DNA of 64,000 nucleotides from Comamonas sp. lk (GTDB lineage: Bacteria; Pseudomonadota; Gammaproteobacteria; Burkholderiales; Burkholderiaceae_C), in NCBI RefSeq assembly GCF_900564145.1, contig NZ_UOOB01000001.1:4032754-4096753 (forward strand), in the 5' to 3' direction. Each line of letters begins with the position of its first letter. Within the stretch, counting starts at the first letter, position 1. Shown piece by piece: positions 34,566 to 42,945 of the stretch. Under the pieces are notes generated by a model. It was not told the origin of the DNA and ran no database searches. It was given only the letters and a program-made list of their open reading frames with translations. The position numbers were made by a program, and so were the translations under genes.

Positions 34566-35897
34566 TTAAAATTTACCCGATAAATTATTGGCAATTGTTG
34601 TGTTTTTTGGATTCATAGCTGCGATTGATGCGGCCGTCAAAACTACATTCTTGCGCGTGTTCATCGGATAAAAACCAACCTTGCCTTCAAGCTCCAGTTG
34701 GTCAAGCGCCATGTCAAGTTGATCGGCTTTACGCAGACTCAGCGGTGCACTACGGATTAACGTGTTGCGAGGCGTCGCAGTGGCGTTGTACTTGACTGCA
34801 CGGCGCATCAGATAGTCATAGAGCGTCCGTGCCAATTCTTGCTGCAACGCCTCCTGAGGAAGCTTTCCGAAGCCCGCCCGGGCTTGCACCAGATGCCATT
34901 GGACGATGTCAATCGCAGCCTCCATCGACGTACGTTCGATCATCTCCTGCGGGGCTGTAAACCACTGCAACACACCAGCCAAACGCAGTGCCTGCTCCCC
35001 GGCTCTGCGTACAAACGGACGAATGCTGTTCCATACCCCATCCTGCAGCAGCATTTCCCATTCCTCAAGAGCCTGTTTCCACAATTGTTCAGCATCAGCG
35101 ACAAGCCGCATCTTGCTGCGGGGCTTGCCATGCATGAAGATCACCTTGTAGTCCTGCATCAGCGCTTTGGTGCGCTCATGAAATTCGTGGCTATGGAGAT
35201 TCATGCTGCACGGCGGTGGAGGAACCGACAAAGGCATTGAAGCAAACGACATAAGCATGCGCGGCAAAAGCCCCGACTCGATCAAATAAGCGCCTTTGTC
35301 ACCTTTCATCATGCGACTGAAGGTCAAGTCCTGGACCAGCATGCAAAGCGCACCACGTGTATCAGCCACATAGGTGAATCCACGGGTACGGTTGAGATCG
35401 CGAATGTCTGCACCATCGTAACGTTTGCACAGTGAAGGCACGACCAGGTTGCGGGTCAATATGCTCCCTTCATCCAAGGCATAGAACAAGGACTTGGCCC
35501 CCTTGGCGTAAACATCGACCACGCCTTTTTCCGTTGCCTCCTCCAGCAAAAAGGGGTGCGCGCCCCAGTCACGAAAGCTCATCTCCGGATCAGGATAGCC
35601 CTCCATGCCCCGCTCGAACTCCTCCATGCCACGACAGGCCAGTTTCAGCACCGTGGACTTGCGATCACCAGACAAAGCGACGACGCCGGTGAACAGACTG
35701 GTGGGCATGTCAGTGCCGAACGGGGTCAGGACATCTGCCACGCCTTGCACTGCCGCCGAGGCCACACTCACGGCCACAGGGCCGACCAAGGCATCGTTGG
35801 CCTGGGTCGCATGCATCACGCAGTAGACGAAATCGCGCATCATCGGCGGCAAGGATTCCGTCGGATAAAGCAGCTGACCTTCTTTCAAAACACTCAT
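34566..35897 (-). CDS. DUF3987-type protein of mobile elements
   Basis: A 443-residue cytoplasmic protein resembling the DUF3987 (YfjI-like) family, found in prophages and integrative elements and related to primase/helicase-associated ATPase domains. A Walker-A-like segment is GVVALSGDRKSTVLK (GxxxxxKST), with an acidic FYALDEGSIL as a possible Walker B and FTYVADTRGALCMLVQDLTF following. The start at 35897 is supported by GGGAGAGAAG upstream and overlaps the stop of the preceding gene (ATGA), so both are made together. It probably assists replication or maintenance of the element together with the YagK/YfjJ-like protein. Confidence 0.65.
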   Translation of the reverse strand: MSVLKEGQLLYPTESLPPMMRDFVYCVMHATQANDALVGPVAVSVASAAVQGVADVLTPFGTDMPTSLFTGVVALSGDRKSTVLKLACRGMEEFERGMEGYPDPEMSFRDWGAHPFLLEEATEKGVVDVYAKGAKSLFYALDEGSILTRNLVVPSLCKRYDGADIRDLNRTRGFTYVADTRGALCMLVQDLTFSRMMKGDKGAYLIESGLLPRMLMSFASMPLSVPPPPCSMNLHSHEFHERTKALMQDYKVIFMHGKPRSKMRLVADAEQLWKQALEEWEMLLQDGVWNSIRPFVRRAGEQALRLAGVLQWFTAPQEMIERTSMEAAIDIVQWHLVQARAGFGKLPQEALQQELARTLYDYLMRRAVKYNATATPRNTLIRSAPLSLRKADQLDMALDQLELEGKVGFYPMNTRKNVVLTAASIAAMNPKNTTIANNLSGKF

Positions 35898-37108
35898 TTC
35901 TTCTCTCCCTTCACCTTGCGACCACCTTGAGGGCCGCGCACCTGCTTGATATCTGCCTCTGTCATCGTTTTGCTTCTCTGGGGGCCACGTTTCTTGCACG
36001 ATTCATTGCGAAGCTGATTGCCTCCGAAGCTGTGCATATTTCCCGGCATACGCAACTTGAGGAAGTAATCCACCTTGGTCAGATAGTCGGCATAGACACC
36101 TACGATTTCCCACAGCTGCGGATCGTGATAATCAATCACGCGCAATATGGGCTCACCTTTAGACTGGATGGCGTTGACGTTCCAGATGTAGGATTTCTCG
36201 TTATCAATTACAGTTTTCCACATCTCCGCTATGGCACGAGCTGCCCTGATGCGATACTGATGCTTGGAACCATTCAAGCCAATCATCCAGTGCAGATGCA
36301 GGCCACGTTGGGCACCAAACTCGATCTTCCAAAAGTAAAAAGCCAGATCCGATCCATAGCGTTTCTTGAGAAGTTTAAGCATGGCATCGCGATGCTCGAT
36401 CACATCCATTAATTTATTCTCGAAATCTTCTTGATCTTTAAATCTTGCGCGTAAGTCAGGGATTGAATGGAGTAGCCCCCAATCCAGACGAATCAGTAGG
36501 ATCTTTGAAAATTTCTTCCACGCTTTACGGGTGACCTTCATCACCTGGCCGTAGCGCTTTGTAGCGTTTGTGCGATAGTTTTTTACAGCATCACGCATCC
36601 CTTTGTTCAAAAGCATTTTGCGCAATGCAAGTGCCAACTCATTGAATGCAGATTGAGCCAACTGCAACTCGCAATCGTTCAATGTCAGAAACTCCTGCAT
36701 TCCCATTCCTAGCAAGACACAGTTCTCAGTACCTCCATCCTGAGAGCCTTTATTCAAAAGAAAGGCGCACGTAGTCTCGATGATTCCTGCAACCATCGGA
36801 TTAATATCAAGGCAGCTCCAAACTCCTACATCCTTTTCTTGCAGAAGCTGTGTGCCAACCTCATCCACCAAGGTGATAAGTGCACCAGCAAACTTCGGTA
36901 TATATTTTGATTTTTTCAGCTTGTGATCATTACTCCCAAAAGGGTCCTTGTAGTTGTGCTTGATGAGATGCTGAATCAACTCATCAAGGGCACGCCTCAT
37001 TCCGGGACCTTCAAAGCCAGGAAGATGATTTTCATCATCATCTTTCGCGTATTCCAGCAGAATGTTCTTATGCACAACGGAGTTATGCATGACGTAGTGT
37101 GACTTCAT
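35894..37108 (-). CDS. YagK/YfjJ-like (inovirus Gp2-type) replication protein
   Basis: A 404-residue basic protein. The region FYFWKIEFGAQRGLHLHWMI carries an HLH metal-binding motif like that of HUH-family rolling-circle initiators and matches the inovirus-type Gp2/YagK-YfjJ C-terminal domain. Tyrosines in WEIVGVYADYLTKVDYFL could be the nucleophile. The C-terminus is strongly basic (GPQRSKTMTEADIKQVRG, GGRKVKGEKK). It precedes the DUF3987 gene with a 4-nt overlap. The AlpA-type regulator lies upstream on the same strand. The three look like the replication/control block of a satellite-like or integrated element. Confidence 0.65.
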   Translation of the reverse strand: MKSHYVMHNSVVHKNILLEYAKDDDENHLPGFEGPGMRRALDELIQHLIKHNYKDPFGSNDHKLKKSKYIPKFAGALITLVDEVGTQLLQEKDVGVWSCLDINPMVAGIIETTCAFLLNKGSQDGGTENCVLLGMGMQEFLTLNDCELQLAQSAFNELALALRKMLLNKGMRDAVKNYRTNATKRYGQVMKVTRKAWKKFSKILLIRLDWGLLHSIPDLRARFKDQEDFENKLMDVIEHRDAMLKLLKKRYGSDLAFYFWKIEFGAQRGLHLHWMIGLNGSKHQYRIRAARAIAEMWKTVIDNEKSYIWNVNAIQSKGEPILRVIDYHDPQLWEIVGVYADYLTKVDYFLKLRMPGNMHSFGGNQLRNESCKKRGPQRSKTMTEADIKQVRGPQGGRKVKGEKK

Positions 37109-37233
37109 AGGTAATAATCTACTTAATGGATTTTCTCTTTCTCTTTGATATATTTCTCTTATATATCTTGGTTACTAAGAAACCGAGTTTATTGATTGAA
37201 TTTCGTTTATCCATCAGCGTTAAATATTCCGTA

Positions 37234-37260
37234 CTCCACGAAGGATTAACCTTCATGGAG
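37234..37260. terminator. Hairpin between the AlpA-type and replication genes
   Basis: CTCCACGAAGG (37234-37244) and CCTTCATGGAG (37250-37260) pair over 11 bp with one mismatch around an ATTAA loop. There is no T-run on either side, so it may act as a terminator, an mRNA element or a protein site in the leader of the replication gene. Confidence 0.4.
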
Positions 37261-37306
37261 GGGTAAATTCACACGTGAGTGGTTCCAGGTATTTAGTACC
37301 CCTAAA

Positions 37307-37873
37307 TCAGCAAGCTTGTTGCTTCTTCTTCAAGTGCTCGATGTAGTCATACACATCCGACAGCACCCATCCCACCGCCTTTGCGCCAAGGCGAATGGGC
37401 TTCGGAAACATGGGGTCGTAGTACTTGGATTTGGGATTGATGCGCAGATACACCGTGGAGCGAGAAATCCCTAGCGCCTTCAGAAGTTGACGCAGGCGGA
37501 GGATAGTGTTCAAACGCATGGCATCGCTGCCTACTGTCGCAACGGTCTGGACCGCTTCCTCATCGCAGAAAGGCGTACGAGAGACTTCTGCAGTCCGGGA
37601 GGCTTGGGAGTAAGCGAGCAAGGACATGCTCGCCTGAGATGCTTGTATAGGGTGGAAGCTGCGCTCCATCAGGCTCTTGGATTGAGGTGCGTAAGGAGTG
37701 TGGTTCATGGCAATCAGTTCGTGTTGAAGAGAACCGGATTGCAGCGGAACGACCAATTTCTTTCGAGCCGGTTGCTTGGCTACGAGAACAGACTCAAGCA
37801 TCCATCTTGACTTTTCAATTAATTCGCGATATCGATAAAAATCAACCATCGCGCCCACTTGCAACCTCGTCAT
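37307..37873 (-). CDS. AlpA-type helix-turn-helix regulator with N-terminal extension
   Basis: The last 70 residues are an AlpA/prophage-regulatory (excisionase-like) domain: LRLRQLLKALGISRSTVYLR, the recognition part, then DPMFPKPIRLGAKAVGWVLS and DVYDYIEHLKKKQ. Ahead of it is an unusual extension of about 115 residues with no known motif. The start is uncertain: 37873 has GCAGG 5 nt upstream and is preferred, but the frame is open to 38002. AlpA proteins control excision or early gene expression in mobile elements. It is upstream of the replication pair and divergent from the zinc-ribbon glycine-zipper gene, over a region dense in repeats. Confidence 0.65.
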   Translation of the reverse strand: MTRLQVGAMVDFYRYRELIEKSRWMLESVLVAKQPARKKLVVPLQSGSLQHELIAMNHTPYAPQSKSLMERSFHPIQASQASMSLLAYSQASRTAEVSRTPFCDEEAVQTVATVGSDAMRLNTILRLRQLLKALGISRSTVYLRINPKSKYYDPMFPKPIRLGAKAVGWVLSDVYDYIEHLKKKQQAC

Positions 37874-38005
37874 GCGAACCTGCGAAAGGTCGCCAACATT
37901 TAGTTCCCCCACATTGGAGAAATCGAGTGTTTCGGGCGCATGCGAAAGCTTCGCTTTTTGGCATGCGAAGCCGCATGTGATGCCAGGCTTGTGACACATC
38001 ACAAG
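37872..38005. repeat. Short repeats and palindrome in a divergent control region
   Basis: GCATGCGAA occurs at 37938-37946 and 37961-37969, with ATGCGAA at 37872-37878 and TGCGAA at 37881-37886. A perfect palindrome CTTGTGA/TCACAAG with a CACA centre lies at 37988-38005. The cluster sits upstream of the AlpA-type gene and of the divergent gene at 38198. It could be an operator set, an iteron-like origin or an attachment/excision site. Confidence 0.45.
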
Positions 38006-38197
38006 CTGCGTGATATCGAGACAAACGCCTCTTCGAGCTCTCCCAAAAAGCTGATTCTTTCAATCAACTTTTTTTCAACCACATATCACCGACCTGAGCA
38101 GACGCCGTTCTGCCGACCAGGTCATGGTGATGCGCCTGCCTCCCTCACGACAGGCGCTCCAGCACCTGGCTTCTTGTCTTTCTTCCAAGGAGCTTTG

Positions 38198-38569
38198 ATG
38201 CCTTTTTCCTCTATCCCTCCCACCTGCCCCCTGTGCCATAGCCCACGGGTCGTCTCCCGCAACTGGGCACGCAAGACCGCAGGCGCCATCGGCTGCGCCG
38301 CCGGTGCCACAGGCGGCTTTGTCGGCGCGCTGCGCGGTGCGCAGATTGGGATTGCCTCGGGCCTGATGACCGGCCCTGCGGGTTCGACCCTCGGTGGAAT
38401 TGCGGGTGCGGTTTTAGGCGGCCTGGCTGGCACAGCCATTGGCTGCGAAGTGGGCACGTCGGTGGGCAAAACGATTGATGCCCGCATGCTGGACAACTTC
38501 AAGTGCCTGGAATGCAGGCATGTATTTGCCCGCCAGGAATCGACCTCCGGCTATGCCGATTCCGATTGA
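38198..38569 (+). CDS. Glycine-zipper protein with flanking CxxC pairs
   Basis: A 123-residue protein. CPLC at residues 10-13 and CLEC near 103-106 can form a zinc ribbon from the two ends, and between them is a glycine-zipper stretch (GAIGCAAGATGGFVGALRG and TLGGIAGAVLGGLAGTAIG) likely to insert in or associate with membranes. AAGGAG 5 nt before the ATG fixes the start. It is the first gene of the plus-strand block with DUF932 and YqaJ. The function is unknown. Confidence 0.65.
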   Translation: MPFSSIPPTCPLCHSPRVVSRNWARKTAGAIGCAAGATGGFVGALRGAQIGIASGLMTGPAGSTLGGIAGAVLGGLAGTAIGCEVGTSVGKTIDARMLDNFKCLECRHVFARQESTSGYADSD

Positions 38570-38655
38570 GCGATTCACCCGGCTCAGTCCATTTTCCCTT
38601 TTATCCCTCATCTCCCCTTTTGGCTTTTCGCTTCTCTTACTGAAGGAGTTTTCTC

Positions 38656-39648
38656 ATGGCACATCTCATAGAAACCATGGCCTATGCCGGCCAGACCCCT
38701 TGGCATGAACTGGGCCATGCCCTGCCCGCTAAGCAAGGCATCGATGTCTGGGCGCAAGCGGCCGGCATGGATTGGCGTATCCAGGAGACGCCTGTGCGCT
38801 ATCTCGCAACCGATGGCAATTCGGGGCATTCTGGGCTGTCGGGCCTGTATGCCGAGCCCAAGGAGTTTCCCGAGCAGAAGGTGCTGTACCGCAGCGATAC
38901 GCAAGCACCGCTGTCGGTGGTGGGCAGCCGCTACCAGGTAGTGCAGCCCCGTGAGGTGCTGGAGTTCTACCGGGATCTAACCGAAGTCGCCGGATACGAA
39001 CTGGAAACCGCCGGCGTGCTCAAGGCCGGACGCAAGTTCTGGGCTCTGGCCCGTACGGGCAAGTCGGCAGCCCTCAAGGGCAAGGATGTGGTCAACGGCT
39101 ATTTGCTACTGGCCACCTCCTGCGATGGGACGCTGGCCACGGTGGCGATGCCGACGACGGTGCGGGTGGTGTGCAATAACACGCTGACCATTGCGCTGCG
39201 CGATGGCGTCGGAGCGGTCAAGGTGCCGCACAGCACGGCTTTCGATGCCCAGGCGGTCAAACGCCAGCTGGGCGTGGCCGTGGGCCAGTGGGACAGCTTC
39301 ATGTACCGCATGAAGACCCTGGCCGAGCGCAAGATCAAGACCCATGAGGCGATGAATTATTTCCTCAAGGTGATCTGCAACACGGACCAGCATTCCGATC
39401 CCACGGTAGGCCTGACCAATGAACGGGCCCTCAAGAAGGTGCAGATGCTCTATGAGGGCCACGGCCGGGGGGCTGAGATGCAGGCGGCCAAGGATACGGC
39501 CTGGGGCCTGCTGTGCGCTGTCACGGAGTTTGTGGACCATGAGAAGCAAGCTCGTAGCCAGGACAACCGCCTGGACAGTGCCTGGTTCGGCCAGGGCGCC
39601 GTGATCAAGCAGCGGGCTTTGGACCATGCGCTGCAACTGGTGGCCTGA
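38656..39648 (+). CDS. DUF932 phage/plasmid-like protein
   Basis: A 330-residue protein of the DUF932 family, common in phages, plasmids and integrative conjugative elements, often beside recombination nucleases. Typical parts are MAYAGQTPWHELGHALPA at the N-terminus, SVVGSRYQVVQPREVLEFY, RVVCNNTLTIAL, and the C-terminal AAKDTAWGLLCAVTEFVDH. GAAGGAG precedes the ATG. The molecular role is unknown; a DNA-metabolism or anti-host-defence role has been suspected from context. It is followed by an intrinsic terminator and then the YqaJ gene. Confidence 0.82.
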   Translation: MAHLIETMAYAGQTPWHELGHALPAKQGIDVWAQAAGMDWRIQETPVRYLATDGNSGHSGLSGLYAEPKEFPEQKVLYRSDTQAPLSVVGSRYQVVQPREVLEFYRDLTEVAGYELETAGVLKAGRKFWALARTGKSAALKGKDVVNGYLLLATSCDGTLATVAMPTTVRVVCNNTLTIALRDGVGAVKVPHSTAFDAQAVKRQLGVAVGQWDSFMYRMKTLAERKIKTHEAMNYFLKVICNTDQHSDPTVGLTNERALKKVQMLYEGHGRGAEMQAAKDTAWGLLCAVTEFVDHEKQARSQDNRLDSAWFGQGAVIKQRALDHALQLVA

Positions 39649-39738
39649 TCGTGCTTGATCGCTGGCTTTCTTGTCCGTCCTTGGACGGCACCCCTTTTTT
39701 CTTTCCATCCCTTTTTCCACCTCTCTTCTCACCACCAC

Positions 39739-39785
39739 AAGCCGCCTTTTGAGGCGGCTTTTTTATGCCCGCAATTTTTGCGGGC
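39739..39785 (+). terminator. Intrinsic terminator followed by a second hairpin
   Basis: AAGCCGCC/GGCGGCTT (39739-39746 and 39753-39760) is followed by a T-run to 39764, a strong Rho-independent terminator for DUF932. Directly after it GCCCGCAA/TTGCGGGC (39767-39774 and 39778-39785) forms a second stem ending next to the AAGGAG of the YqaJ gene, so it may also influence translation there. Confidence 0.8.
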
Positions 39786-39798
39786 CAAGGAGTTCTGT

Positions 39799-40863
39799 AT
39801 GTCTTTGCATTTGATGAGCCCTTCGGGGCCTGCTGCTCCTGCAGTTCGCTCTACCTCTGCTCCATCCCGCACTCCCCGCAAGGGTGCCGCCCTGCGCCTG
39901 GTGTCCACCAAGGACTTGGAGCGCGAGGACTGGCTGGAGGTGCGCCGCACCGGCATCGGCAGCTCGGATGCGGCAGCGGCCATCGGCCTCAACCCTTATC
40001 AGTCGCAGCTGGAGCTGTGGATGCAAAAGACCGGCAAGGGCGATCTCTTGCCCGCTGTCGATCCCACGGACGACACCAGCCCCATGTTCTGGGGGACTTT
40101 GCTGGAGCCCATCGTGGCGGCCCACTACACCAAGCGCACGGGCCGCAAGGTCCGGCGCGTGAATGCGGTGCTGCAGCATCCCGACTACCCTTGGATGCTG
40201 GCCAATGTGGACCGAGAAGTGATCGGAGCTCCCGATGTGCAGTTGCTGGAATGCAAGACCGCCGGCATCCATGGGGCTCGCCTGTGGCGCGATGGCGTGC
40301 CCGAGTATGTGCAGCTCCAGGTGATGCACCAGCTGGCCGTAACGGGCCAGCGTGCGGCCGATGTGGTGGTGCTGGTGGGCGGGCAGGAATTGCGCATCTT
40401 CCGCATCGAGCGGGATGAAGCGCTAATTGCACAACTGATTGTGCTGGAGAAGGAATTCTGGGATCTGGTCCAAAGCGGTACAGCACCGGCCGGCGACGGC
40501 TCGGACAGTGCCGAGCAGGCCTTGCGCTGCCTGTATCCCGGTGACAGCGGCGAGCAGGTGGATCTGAGCGAGGACGAGGAGCTCAACACTACCTTTGAAG
40601 AGTTGCTGCAGGCTCGCTGCGATCTGGACACTGCGCAAAAGCGGGAGGCCCGTTTGCGCCAGCGCATTCAGATGCACATGGGCGAAGCCAGCAAGGCCTT
40701 GTTCGCCTGCGGCGGCTCCGTCACCTGGAAGCGCAGCAAGGACGGGCAGGCCTTCAACAGCAGCCAGTTCGTGCAGGAGCACCCCACGCTGGCCCAGCGC
40801 TATCTGAGTCCACGGGCCGGGTCACGGCGGTTTTGTGTCTATGAGCCGGAAGCCGAGGCTTGA
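39799..40863 (+). CDS. YqaJ-family (lambda-exonuclease-like) recombination nuclease
   Basis: A 354-residue PD-(D/E)xK nuclease. The entry motif is RRTGIGSSDAAAAIGLNPYQ, then MFWGTLLEPIVAAHYTKRTG with the first acidic ligand, the Asp in WMLANVDREVIG and the catalytic ExK in QLLECKTAG, in the order seen in YqaJ/lambda Exo proteins. The C-terminal part is helical and charged. It would resect double-stranded DNA ends in single-strand-annealing recombination, usually with a RecT/Bet partner; no such partner was recognised nearby. AAGGAG 8 nt upstream fixes the ATG at 39799. Confidence 0.85.
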   Translation: MSLHLMSPSGPAAPAVRSTSAPSRTPRKGAALRLVSTKDLEREDWLEVRRTGIGSSDAAAAIGLNPYQSQLELWMQKTGKGDLLPAVDPTDDTSPMFWGTLLEPIVAAHYTKRTGRKVRRVNAVLQHPDYPWMLANVDREVIGAPDVQLLECKTAGIHGARLWRDGVPEYVQLQVMHQLAVTGQRAADVVVLVGGQELRIFRIERDEALIAQLIVLEKEFWDLVQSGTAPAGDGSDSAEQALRCLYPGDSGEQVDLSEDEELNTTFEELLQARCDLDTAQKREARLRQRIQMHMGEASKALFACGGSVTWKRSKDGQAFNSSQFVQEHPTLAQRYLSPRAGSRRFCVYEPEAEA

Positions 40864-41182
40864 GCCTCTGGGAAAGGTTCTCACTCCCTGGGTGGAGGTT
40901 AAACGCCGGCCTCTTCAAAGATCCGGCGCCAGACCTGCATCGGCAAGAACCGGACTCGGCGTCGCTTGAGCTCGCGCCTGAACAGGCGCCCCCTCTCAAT
41001 GAAGTTGATCCTGGGCTGCATCTCGATTTGATGAGTTTCCAACGCACCCAATCTAGCAGCAAAAAACGGGCGGTTTGTGACATCGCGGTCCGCCCAGGGA
41101 TCTCCCTCCTCTCCTTTCTTTACCACTTCCTTTTACCTATCCCTTCCCCGTCCTCCCGGGCCCAGCCCTGGAGGACTTTTTA
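40864..41182. other. Intergenic region without recognised gene
   Basis: This stretch of about 320 nt lies between the YqaJ gene and the directionality-factor-like gene. A 75-codon minus-strand frame (40899-41126) with a basic C-terminus (RRELKRRRVRFLPMQVW) is open but lacks a clear RBS, and I do not claim it. Confidence 0.35.
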
Positions 41183-42244
41183 TTGGAGCATTCCTTGATC
41201 AAAGGTTTGATGATCACGCCCCCGGTGATCGGCCGCATCGCCATCGGCAAGGTAGTGGAGCGTAATGGCAAGCGGCTGCCCGAGAAGGATGACGAATTCA
41301 CCATCACCACCCAGGTGCAGTCTCGTGGACAGTGGATCTTGCATCCGCTCGATGAAACACTGCGCCTGACAGCCGACAAAACGCACGGCGGCATAAAGGA
41401 AGGCACGAAGCCTCCCTTGTCTGAGGATAGTGAAGAAAGTGACAGCTGCCTGCAGCCCGTCATCCCGACCCAGCCCTCGCAACGCTCCGGCAAGCGTTCG
41501 CTCAAGGAAAAAATGGGCGTGGCCGCCGATGCTCAGCAGGCAACCGATCCCCAGACTCAGCCTGCAGCGACTACGAGCAATGCCACGGCAACCACTCCCA
41601 CCCGGCGAAAGCTGCGCAGCATCCCGGTGCGGGTGCTGTTCAATGATCCCGATCTGAATCTGCGCGCCCACTACACCCTGTTCGACCGCAGCACGGCCCG
41701 GCCTGTGTGCGTCGGCGATGGCGAGAGCTGCAAGCGGGTCACCAGCCAGGGGCTGGCCTCCCTTCCCTGCCCCGGGCCCGATGCCTGCGCCTTCGGTCAG
41801 GATGGCTGCAAGCCCTATGGGCGGCTGAATCTGGTCATTGGCGACAGTGACGAGCTGGGCAGCTTTGTGTTCCGGACCACGGGCTTCAACAGCATCCGCA
41901 CACTTACGGCTCGATTGCAGTACTTCGCTGCCGTGTCAGGCGGGAATCTGGCCGGTATGCCGCTGGAGCTCAAGCTGCGGGGCAAGTCCACGACGCAGTC
42001 ACATCGCTCGGCGATCTACTACGCGGATCTGGTGGTGCGCAGTGGATTGACGCTGAACGAGGCCATTGTGCAGGCCAAGGAGGTATCGGCACAACGCCAG
42101 GCGGCGGGGTTTGATCAGCAGGCTTTGGATGAGGCTGCAAGACAGGGCTATGCGAACGGCAGCTTTGAGGATTCGCCCGAGGAAGCGGAGGTCATTACCG
42201 AGGAATTCTTCCCTGAAGCACCCTCTGCCTCTATCACCAGCTAG
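41183..42244 (+). CDS. Recombination-directionality-factor-like (Gp3-type) protein
   Basis: A 353-residue protein resembling the family annotated as recombination directionality factor or 'hydrolase or metal-binding protein' in integrative elements. Pieces that fit are GLMITPPVIGRIAIGKVVER at the N-terminus, a Pro/Thr/Ala-rich linker (about residues 100-140) and a cysteine-bearing core (CVGDGESCKRV, LPCPGPDACAFGQDGCKPYG) that may bind zinc, then GFNSIRTLTARLQYF. The start is TTG at 41183, decided by GGAGG 8 nt upstream; the first ATG in frame would lose the opening residues. Such factors turn an integrase towards excision, yet no integrase was found here. Confidence 0.65.
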   Translation: MEHSLIKGLMITPPVIGRIAIGKVVERNGKRLPEKDDEFTITTQVQSRGQWILHPLDETLRLTADKTHGGIKEGTKPPLSEDSEESDSCLQPVIPTQPSQRSGKRSLKEKMGVAADAQQATDPQTQPAATTSNATATTPTRRKLRSIPVRVLFNDPDLNLRAHYTLFDRSTARPVCVGDGESCKRVTSQGLASLPCPGPDACAFGQDGCKPYGRLNLVIGDSDELGSFVFRTTGFNSIRTLTARLQYFAAVSGGNLAGMPLELKLRGKSTTQSHRSAIYYADLVVRSGLTLNEAIVQAKEVSAQRQAAGFDQQALDEAARQGYANGSFEDSPEEAEVITEEFFPEAPSASITS

Positions 42245-42283
42245 TTTGCTGTCACTTCCAAGCCGGCCAACTCGCAAGCACCA

Positions 42284-42616
42284 TTAGCGTAGGCGGCTGC
42301 GCTTGATCTCTGGTGGCTGTGCCGCATTGGCCCGACGATCGCCGGTCGGAGCCAGCGAGACATCACTCAGCGGCTCAAACAGCTCAGCCAACGTCACACC
42401 CAGCACATGACAGATGCTGGCCAAGGTTTCGATAGACGGATTGGCAACACCCCGCTCAATCGCGGAGATGTATGTCCTGTCAACCTGCGCCTCAAAGGCC
42501 AAGGTTTCCTGGGACTTGTCGGCTGCATGCCGACATTGCTTCACTCGCCGTCCCAAAGCAATGGAAATAGGCGCAGCCGAGGAAGCCGAAGAAGTGGCGG
42601 AGCGCTTGGTGGTCAT
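42284..42616 (-). CDS. XRE-family helix-turn-helix regulator
   Basis: A 110-residue Cro/CI-type DNA-binding protein. The helix-turn-helix is IALGRRVKQCRHAADKSQET then EAQVDRTYISAIERGVANPS, followed by TLASICHVLGVTLAELFEPL. The ATG at 42616 was taken because the longer frame opens only with TTG at 42646. It is convergent with the directionality-factor-like gene and divergent from the lipoprotein gene. It likely controls genes of the mobile element. Confidence 0.82.
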   Translation of the reverse strand: MTTKRSATSSASSAAPISIALGRRVKQCRHAADKSQETLAFEAQVDRTYISAIERGVANPSIETLASICHVLGVTLAELFEPLSDVSLAPTGDRRANAAQPPEIKRSRLR

Positions 42617-42945
42617 TGGCGGGCAGGATGCCCATTTGCAGACCAATTAACGACGCTATATAAACGTCAAATTTTGATGAATATAATCATCAGAACAAAA
42701 ATAAGAAGCCCATCAAAGCTTCAACTTCAACAAGGAAGGGTTGGCATCCATCCCTCTCTCCTTACTTTCCCATTCACCAGTCTCTGCGCCCTCGGCCAAA
42801 GCGAGCGACGGGTTACGAAGCCTGGTGCCCACGCCGTTTTTGAATGGAGATCCACCCAACCCGTCTATCCGTCCTTACTCCGCCCCATGGCCCGCCTCCA
42901 GCGGGCTTTCACATTCAAGACACATCCATAAAGAAGAGGGAAACC
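42617..42945. other. Divergent promoter region
   Basis: This gap of about 330 nt lies between the XRE gene and the lipoprotein gene. The part near 42655-42700 is AT-rich and is the likely XRE promoter. No further gene was seen. Confidence 0.4.

Noticed and set aside
37872-38005. CRISPR-like repeats
   Set aside because: The repeats are 6-9 bp, irregularly spaced and without spacers of constant length. No CRISPR array or cas gene was seen anywhere.
40899-41126. A 75-codon minus-strand frame with a basic C-terminus
   Set aside because: No convincing start signal and no known family; left as a gap.
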